Source of the DNA: Arthrobacter sp. Hiyo8
GTDB taxonomy: Bacteria > Actinomycetota > Actinomycetes > Actinomycetales > Micrococcaceae
Length of the DNA: 64,000 nt
Assembly (NCBI GenBank): GCA_001549895.1
Contig: AP014719.1
Span: 3,720,001 to 3,784,000, forward strand
Direction: 5' to 3'
Positions 59,145 to 64,000 of this stretch are shown piece after piece. Below the pieces are notes generated by a model. That model was given only the letters and a program-made list of their open reading frames with translations, was not told the DNA's origin and searched no databases. Every line of letters starts with the position of its first letter. The stretch's first letter is position 1. A program made the translations under genes and the position numbers.

Positions 59145-59998
59145 ATGGCCGGGACCAAGGAGTTCACCAAGCAGGTATCCACGATCTTGAAGGCCGGCCT
59201 GGATTCTCGCTGGATGCAGCAGACCCCGAATCGACGCCCGGCTACAAGGGAAAGAAGTCTGACGGCGTCGCCTTGCTGGCAGCGCAGGACGGTCGTTTGG
59301 ACGTCCTGCAGGAGATGCTCTTTGCCGAGGGAAAATTCGGCAGCTCCAAACGAGTGCTGTTGATCCTGCAAGCCATGGACACGGCGGGCAAAGGCGGGAT
59401 TGTTGAGCACGTCGTCGGATCGATGGATCCCCAGGGTGTCAAGGTTGCTCCGTTCAAGGCTCCGACTGATGAGGAGAAGGCCCACGATTTCCTGTGGCGG
59501 ATCGAGAGGGCCCTGCCGGCGGCGGGATTCGTCGGGGTTTTTGACCGATCCCACTACGAGGACGTGCTGATCCACCGGGTGCACGGTTGGGCCAATGAAG
59601 ATGAACTGGAACGACGCTATGCGGCCATCAACGAGTTCGAGGCAGGCTTGGCCGAACAGGGCACGGCGATCGTCAAGGTCATGCTCAACATCAGCCGCGA
59701 TGAACAAAAAACGCGACTGCTGGCGCGATTGGATGACCCGTCCAAGCACTGGAAGTACAGCACAGGCGATCTCAAGGAACGCGCGTTTTGGGATTCCTAT
59801 ATGGAGGCCTATCAGCTGGTCTTTGAGAAGACCTCAACGGAGGTAGCGCCCTGGTATGTGGTTCCGGCGAACAAGAAATGGTTCGCGAGGATCGCCGTCC
59901 AGGAGCTTCTGCTTGAGGCCCTCGGGAAGCTGGACCTGAGCTGGCCGAAAGCCGACTTTGACGTGTCGGCGGAACGGGCGATGGCCGTCCAATCCTAA
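59145..59998 (+). CDS. Polyphosphate kinase 2 family protein (one frame break)
   Basis: PPK2-type phosphotransferase using polyphosphate to phosphorylate a nucleotide (AMP or ADP). 284 residues after restoring a C near 59199 (KAGPGFSLDAADPESTPGY). Walker A-like LQAMDTAGKGGIVEHV, Walker B-like GVFDRSHYEDVLI with lid arginines after it (EDELERRY), and WKYSTGDLKERAFWDSYMEAY. Its stop overlaps the converging xseB stop. Confidence 0.9.
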
Positions 59999-60251
59999 GA
60001 GGCCGTCGCTTCATCCTCGCCGTTGTTCCGGGCCGCGGCCAACCTTCTGCGGGCACCCTCCAGCCACTCTTCGCAGCGCTTCGCCAAAGCCTCGCCGCGT
60101 TCCCAGAGAGCGAGTGATTCCTCAAGGCTTGCTCCGCCGGCTTCGAGGCGGCCAACGATGGCCATGAGCTGCTCGCGGGCTTCCTCGTAGCTGAGGGCGT
60201 CCAGGTCCTCAGCGGAAGCCTTGGCGCAGGGGATGTGTTTTCTGCTGTCAT
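59995..60251 (-). CDS. xseB: Exodeoxyribonuclease VII small subunit (one frame break)
   Basis: 85 residues after restoring a C near 60230 (MTAENTSPCAKASAEDLDAL). The typical XseB body follows: LSYEEAREQLMAIVGRLEAGGASLEESLALWERGEALAKRCEEWL. Forms ExoVII with XseA, degrading single-stranded DNA to oligonucleotides. As read, the frame slips into another reading frame after the first ten codons. Three bases after xseA. Confidence 0.93.
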
Positions 60252-60254
60252 TTC

Positions 60255-61609
60255 TTAGTCCTCATTTTGCTTGTGCTGGCTGGGTTGTCCGGCAGGTGCC
60301 ATGGTTCCGGAAGATACAGCGCCAAGGCGGCCTTCCGCCAAACGGAGCGTCAGCTCCGTGCCGTCAGGGGCCTGGTCCGGGTTCCGGACGACGTCGTGTC
60401 CCACTCCGTCCGCTCCCGCAAGCTGGACGACGGCGTACCCGCGGTCCAAGGTTTTTTGTGGGGACAATGCCCTTACCTGGGCGCGAAGGTGGTGCACCTG
60501 GTCAAGTGCGCGGATAACCGCGGAGCTCACCGCAGTGTGGGCGTGCTTCCGGAGCCGTTCGACGTCGTCCTCCCGCGCCGTGACCATTCCTTCGGGGGAC
60601 GCCAGCACAGGGCGTGATCTCAGCGCGTGGAGTCGATCCGTTTCGCGGTCCACGAGGCGTCCCACGCCGCGGCGTAGCTGCTCGCGGCCTGGCGTACCCT
60701 CGCCAATTCCTCGGCGACGTCAGGGACGATCCTCTTTGCGGCGTCGGTGGGCGTGGATGCGCGAAGGTCGGCGACGTCGTCCAGGATGGGATGGTCGGCT
60801 TCATGGCCAATTGCGCTGACCACCGGAGTGGCCGCCGCGGATACTGCCCGGACGAGCTCTTCGTTGCTGAACGGAAGCAGATCTTCCAGGGCTCCGCCAC
60901 CACGGGCGATCACGATCACGTCCACGTGCGGATCGGCGTCGAGCTCCTTGAGCGCAGCCAGGATCTGGCCGACTGCCGTGACACCCTGGACTGCGACTTC
61001 CCGGACGGCGAATTCGACGGCGGGCCAGCGAAGCGCCGCGTTGCGCAGGACGTCTTTCTTGGCATCGGAATCGCGGCCGGTGATGAGCCCGATCCGGTGG
61101 GGGAGCAAGGGCAGCCGTTTTTTCCTCGAGTCTGAAAAAAGCCCTTCAGCGCCAAGGGCCTGGCGCAAGCGCTCGATTCTGGCGAGGAGATCGCCGAGGC
61201 CGACGGGACGGATGTCCTTGATCGACATGTTGAGCCGGCCGGTCTTGAGCCAGAATTCAGGTTTCACCAAGGCCACGACGCGTGAGCCACGCTCCAGCGG
61301 CATCTTATGGCGGTCCAGGACATTGGACCACAACGATGCGGGCAAGGAGATCTCTGCGTCGGTATCACGCAGCGTCACGAAGGCGCTGCCGCCGCGACGG
61401 TTGAGCTCGATGACCTGGCCTTCGATCCAAGCGGCCGGAGCCCGTTCTATGTGGGTCTTGAGCTTGCGGGACAGCAACTGCAGCGGCCAAGGATTGTCGG
61501 GACTGGTCTCCGACGCCGTCGCCGGAAGGGTTGACTCTGCCTTCGTGGGTTCTCCTTGGCGGGACTCTTCGTCCTCTGATCCAGGGTTCGGGAATCCCGA
61601 AATCGGCAA
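60255..61609 (-). CDS. xseA: Exodeoxyribonuclease VII large subunit (one frame break)
   Basis: Catalytic subunit of ExoVII, 451 residues after restoring a G near 60683 (RQAAEQLRRGVGRLVDRETD). The N-terminal OB fold (WIEGQVIELNRRGGSAFVTLRDTDAEI), the catalytic domain (ITGRDSDAKKDVL, VDVIVIARGGGALEDLLPFSNEELVRA) and the coiled C-terminal region are all present. TTG 61609 is the longest start; the conserved part begins near SPDNPWPLQLLSRKL, so a later start is possible. Operon with xseB; divergent from the membrane gene at 61855. Confidence 0.93.
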
Positions 61610-61854
61610 CGCGCGTGGCGCCCGCCGGGTACGGCGTCATAGGACACGCGGGTAGCCTCCTGTTGGTGGCTGGTGCATGGTTCTGTCCTCGCTGGTACTT
61701 TGCTAGGGGTGCCGGAAGTATTCCTGCTATAAGAGCTACTGAAATTTTGCTACCGAAAAGCAGGCGGCAGGCTTCCAACTCTATCCATACCTTGTAGCAT
61801 GCATGGCCGACATTTACCCGTCGTCGCCCCGCCTGGAACTGCTGCACTCCAAAC

Positions 61855-62743
61855 TTGAGGAATCCATTGCGCTCGTTCGTCTCTGCAATCGCGGTGATCT
61901 TTGCCCTTCTGCTCACAGCAATCGCCGTCCCGATGGCATGGACGGACACCAACATCGTCCGGGAAGACGGGTTTGTGGCGCTTACCTCTTCGATCGGGAA
62001 GGATCAAGCGTTCCAAGCGCGCCTGGCGGCTACTGCCGTCGCAAGCCTGGAATCCAAGGTCAACCTGCCGGCGCCGGTGGAACAACTTGGCGCTTCCTTC
62101 CTCAAGGACGCGGCCACCGCGATGACCACGTGGCCCGAATACCCGCAAGCGTGGAATGAAACCGTACGCCGGAGCCACCAACTGACTTTCGCAGGCAGTG
62201 CCCGCCCCGGGAACTCGACCGCGGGAACGTCCTTGGTGCTCGACGTCGGCCCCTTGGTCAAGCTTGCCGCCGACCGGCTGCACGCGGCAACGGGCCTCCC
62301 ATTGCGACGCCGGACTCCACGCTGATCAACATCGGCGGCCCCGCCCAGCGCCAGCAGGTAGATGCCATCGCCGCATATGCGCCGATGTGGTGGATTCCCG
62401 GCCTCGGCGCCGTCCTGCTGTTTGCCCTGGGCCTGCTTGCCGCGAGGCGCAGGGTGTGGTTCTCCTCTTTGCCGGACTGGGCTTGGCCGCAGTCGCGGCG
62501 CTGTGGCAAGTGGCCACGACGGTGCTGAAGGGCGCAGGCGATGCGGGCCTGGGCGGAACCGCTACGGGTGGCCTCTTCGCGCGTGAGCTGCTGGCAGCGG
62601 CGGTCGACAATTTCGCCGGCTGGATCACCATCGCCTGGATTGCCGCTGGAGTGCTCGCGCTTCTTGGCCTGCTCGGCGTGATCTTCTCACGCAAAGCCAG
62701 GCCGAGCGTGCGGGTGAACGCTGCCGGTAGCATGGAGGGATGA
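61855..62743 (+). CDS. Conserved membrane protein of unknown function (two frame breaks)
   Basis: 296 residues. TTG 61855; helix SAIAVIFALLLTAIAVPMAW near the N-terminus, an extracytoplasmic domain (REDGFVALTSSIGKDQAFQ onward), and three C-terminal hydrophobic segments (WWIPGLGAVLLFALGLLA, VVLLFAGLGLAAVAALWQV, ITIAWIAAGVLALLGLLGV). Lost bases near 62299 and 62451 join the pieces. The stop overlaps ispH (ATGA). Confidence 0.8.
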
Positions 62744-63824
62744 CCAGCTCAGCAGTTTCCATTCCGATGCCCTCTGTCCCGCGTAGGCGTCGGACGCCGG
62801 AAGAGGTGCTGGCCGCCGCTCCGGTCGCCGGCCCCAAGCGCGTCTTGCTCGCGGCCCCCGCGGATATTGCGCAGGCGTCGACCGTGCGGTCATCGCGGTG
62901 GAGAAGGCACTGGAACACTATGGGCCGCCGGTTTACGTGCGCAAGCAGATCGTGCATAACGTCCACGTGGTCACCTCGCTGGAGGAGAAGGGTGCCATCT
63001 TCGTTGAAGAGACGGACGAGGTACCCGAAGGCGCCCTCGTGATCTTCTCGGCCCATGGCGTGTCCCCGGCGGTCGTGCAATCGGCCGAAGACCGTGGCCT
63101 GCGGACCATCGATGCCACCTGCCCGCTTGTCACGAAGGTGCACCGCGAAGCCGTCCGCTTCGCCAAGGAAGACTACGACATTCTCCTGATCGGCCACGAC
63201 GGCCACGAGGAAGTGGAAGGAACGGCGGGCGAAGCCCCGGACCACATCCAGATCATCAATGGTCCGCATGAGGTGGACAAGGTCACTGTGCGCAATCCGG
63301 AGAAGACCATCTGGCTTTCGCAGACCACGCTGAGCGTCGACGAGACCATGGAGACCGTCCGGATGCTCAAGGAGCGGTTCCCCACGTTGCAGGATCCGCC
63401 CAGCGACGACATTTGCTATGCCACTACCAACCGCCAAGTGGCCATCAAGAAGATTGCCCCGCAGGCCGACCTCGTGATTGTGGTGGGATCTGCGAATTCT
63501 TCCAACTCCGTGCGGCTCGTCGAAGTGGCGCTTGAATATGGCGCCAAGGCCTCTTACCGGGTCGATTTCGCGAACGAAGTCGACGAGAGCTGGTTCGAAG
63601 GCGTCGCCACAGTGGGCGTGACGTCCGGCGCCTCCGTTCCGGAGGTCCTGGTCCAGGACGTTCTCCGATTGCTGGCCGAATACGGTTACGGTGCGGTTGA
63701 AGAGGTGGTGACGGCGGAGGAAGACCTGCTGTTCTCCCTGCCGAAGGAACTGCGCGCCACCCTCAAAGAGGCCGGGGACGTCACTCGCGCCTTGGGTGGG
63801 CGCGGGAACCGACCGACTTCGTAG
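62740..63824 (+). CDS. ispH: 4-hydroxy-3-methylbut-2-enyl diphosphate reductase (one frame break)
   Basis: Last enzyme of the MEP isoprenoid pathway, a [4Fe-4S] protein. 361 residues after restoring a C in the run at 62855-62859, which gives [23 protein letters not shown] with the first cluster cysteine. The others are in DATCPLVTKVHREA and DDICYATTNRQ. Also FSAHGVSPAV and VVGSANSSNSVRLVEVA. ATG 62740 follows GGAGG within the preceding gene. A 7-bp tandem repeat follows the stop. Confidence 0.95.
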
Positions 63825-63825
63825 T

Positions 63826-63867
63826 CTGGGTCCTGGGTCCTGGGTCCTGGGTCCTGGGTCCTGGGTC
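63826..63867. repeat. Six tandem copies of a 7-bp unit (CTGGGTC)
   Basis: Exact CTGGGTC units at 63826, 63833, 63840, 63847, 63854 and 63861, starting two bases after the ispH stop. A non-coding minisatellite prone to copy-number change. Confidence 0.95.
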
Positions 63868-63909
63868 CGGGCCAGCGCAGGGTGCGGGCCGGACGACTAC
63901 CAGGCCGTC

Positions 63910-64000
63910 CTAGGCCGCGGATTCGTCTTCGATCAGTTCGGGTGCTGCAAGGGTCCGCGGCACGGCTTCCACGGCCGACGGCGACACCAGCCCGTCGGTA
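63910..64000 (-). CDS. 3' end of a gene running off the window
   Basis: Minus-strand frame ending at TAG (63912-63910) with the last 29 residues LVSPSAVEAVPRTLAAPELI plus an acidic tail. It converges on ispH. Actinobacteria often have rmuC near ispH, but nothing in this short tail proves identity. Confidence 0.45.
   Translation of the reverse strand, partial: TDGLVSPSAVEAVPRTLAAPELIEDESAA

Overview
The window is high-GC DNA with actinobacterial gene content: SURF1 and DUF3817 membrane proteins, a GuaB3-type IMP dehydrogenase relative beside guaB, GTG and TTG starts, and xseA-xseB next to ispH. The gene order and protein types look like Arthrobacter sensu lato (Micrococcaceae). That placement is by recognition, not by database search. 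Nearly all of it is ordinary chromosome, with one small tRNA-associated insertion.

Read quality shapes the whole annotation. About 60 reading-frame breaks are spread over at least 35 genes. Essentially all can be repaired by restoring one lost base, nearly always in a G or C run of three or more. Housekeeping genes (guaA, galU, glpD, ispH, xseA) are hit as often as accessory ones. I therefore treat these as sequence or assembly errors and annotate full-length genes across the breaks, giving the approximate break positions.

Layout. 1-8.1 kb: guanine nucleotide genes (guaB, guaB3-like, guaA) around glpD, a PTS IIA protein, SURF1 and DUF3817. 8.2-12.4 kb: a very large SF1-helicase/nuclease-like protein with substituted ATPase motifs, followed by a small conserved-looking acidic protein. 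12.4-17.8 kb: a SAF/CpaB-like protein, an FmdB zinc ribbon, 5-formyl-THF cyclo-ligase, galU, an acetyltransferase, a membrane protein and an NmrA-like protein. 17.86-19.58 kb: tRNA-Ala(CGC) followed by a 1.6 kb insert bounded by a perfect 75-bp direct repeat of the tRNA 3' half. The insert carries one AAA+ ATPase gene with iteron-like repeats at its start.

19.6-22.2 kb holds miscellaneous enzymes. 22.2-38.3 kb is a sugar-acid region: gntP-gntK, two TIM-barrel epimerase/Gfo-Idh-MocA pairs, a LacI regulator, uxaC, a fructuronate reductase, a GPH symporter, a mannonate dehydratase and a gluconokinase fused to a GH3 glycosidase. Palindromes close to TTGGCAACCGGTTGCCAA lie before several of its transcription units, so one LacI regulon is likely. 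Together these genes would carry glucuronate and related glycosides to 2-keto-3-deoxygluconate.

38.3-54.1 kb is mixed: SRAP, a universal stress protein plus a crcB pair, CorA with an orphan ZapE C-terminal segment, two Lrp/AsnC regulators, MFS exporters, an ArsR-type regulator, a LysR regulator, an N-acetylglucosamine-kinase-like protein, pirin and NUDIX. 54.2-57.7 kb is a four-gene osmoprotectant (OpuC/ProU-type) ABC operon. 57.8-64 kb holds an AlaA-type aminotransferase, PPK2, xseB-xseA, a membrane protein, ispH, a 7-bp tandem repeat and the end of a further gene.
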